Below, piece after piece: positions 63,728-64,000 of a stretch of DNA of 64,000 nucleotides. Position 1 is the first letter of the stretch. Each line of letters begins with the position of its first letter. The notes below the pieces were generated by a model, which saw only the letters and a list, made by a program, of their open reading frames with translations, did not search any database and was not told the origin of the DNA. Location: assembly GCF_900111295.1 (NCBI RefSeq), contig NZ_FOGT01000003.1:248001-312000 (forward strand). Direction: 5' to 3'. Both the position numbers and the translations under genes were made by a program. This DNA comes from Salipaludibacillus aurantiacus. GTDB lineage: Bacteria > Bacillota > Bacilli > Bacillales > Salisediminibacteriaceae.

Positions 63728-64000
63728 ATGGAACCTGTAAAACATCATACTGGCCTTGTCTATCCATTAAACCGTTCCAATATTGACACCGACCAGATTA
63801 TCCCTAAACAATTTTTAAAACGTATTGAACGCCAGGGTTTCGGCCAGTTTTTATTCTATAACTGGCGTTATGATAATGAAGGAAATCCCAAAGAGGATTT
63901 TTCATTAAACGACCCTGCTTATGAAGGAGCATCTATTTTAATTGCCGGTGAAAATTTCGGCTGCGGCTCCTCGCGGGAACATGCGCCGTGGGCTCTTCAG
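63728..64000 (+). CDS. leuD: 3-isopropylmalate dehydratase, small subunit, truncated by window end
   Basis: The first 91 codons are present. It starts [32 protein letters not shown] and reaches [18 protein letters not shown], the conserved swivel-domain loop. RBS AGGAGGTATTATT. It follows leuC by 27 bases; the rest (about 110 codons) lies beyond base 64000. Confidence 0.95.
   Translation, partial: MEPVKHHTGLVYPLNRSNIDTDQIIPKQFLKRIERQGFGQFLFYNWRYDNEGNPKEDFSLNDPAYEGASILIAGENFGCGSSREHAPWALQ

Overview
The window looks like chromosomal DNA of a spore-forming member of the Bacillaceae. The evidence is spore photoproduct lyase (splAB) behind a sigma-G-like promoter, spoVR, a KinA-type histidine kinase, strong AAGGAGG ribosome-binding sites, and TreR, NiaR, YtrA, CodY, TnrA, CcpA, TPP and T-box signals of the Bacillus type. 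Moderate G+C and a very acidic surface protein (40.2-41.5 kb) fit a halophilic or alkaliphilic relative, but that is inference. I saw no tRNA, rRNA, prophage, insertion sequence or CRISPR array.

Layout. 1-3.5 kb (-): acyl-CoA/leucine catabolism operon (acyl-CoA dehydrogenase, biotin carboxylase, biotin carrier, HMG-CoA lyase cut by the window edge). 3.7-8.9 kb: NAD synthesis, with nadBCA divergent from nifS-niaR around NiaR operators. 9-10.5 kb: CcdA-like membrane protein and an NAD(P)-binding protein. 10.8-15.8 kb (-): BmrCD-type heterodimeric drug exporter behind a leader-peptide/attenuator region, plus an orphan LuxR-type response regulator. 16-18.7 kb: cytochrome bd oxidase with a small third subunit. 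18.7-22.5 kb (-): aldo/keto reductase, oligo-1,6-glucosidase, epimerase-like protein. 22.7-25.1 kb: tungstate transporter tupABC. 25.3-27.6 kb: YtrA-type regulator with its ABC transporter. 27.7-29.2 kb: trehalose PTS. 29.3-31.3 kb: AarF/UbiB kinase and a phasin-like protein. 31.4-32.8 kb: splAB. 32.87-33.45 kb: a non-coding tandem array of palindromes.

33.6-47.9 kb is a mosaic of short transcription units: acetyltransferases, LysM-CAP protein, RsbR-like STAS protein, Gly/Pro-rich protein, methionine aminopeptidase, a 3D-domain wall protein, PanE, an MFS exporter, oligoendopeptidase F, small membrane peptides and YlmD. 48.0-49.0 kb: TPP riboswitch and tenA. 49.0-54.4 kb (-): MerA-like oxidoreductase, TVP38 protein, spoVR and a sensor kinase. 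54.5-64.0 kb (+): branched-chain amino acid operon ilvE-[T-box]-ilvB-ilvH-ilvC-leuA-leuB-leuC-leuD, with leuD cut by the window end.

How parts work together. NifS can supply sulfur for the NadA iron-sulfur cluster while NiaR represses both sides of the divergent promoter. The ilv-leu genes are wired to carbon (CcpA), amino acid/GTP (CodY), nitrogen (TnrA) and charged tRNA (T-box). Least explained by known families are the 92/134-bp palindrome array after splB, the two-peptide triple-hairpin leader of bmrCD, the hairpin hiding the ribosome-binding site of the 3D-domain protein, and a 22-codon hydrophobic peptide gene with its own terminator.
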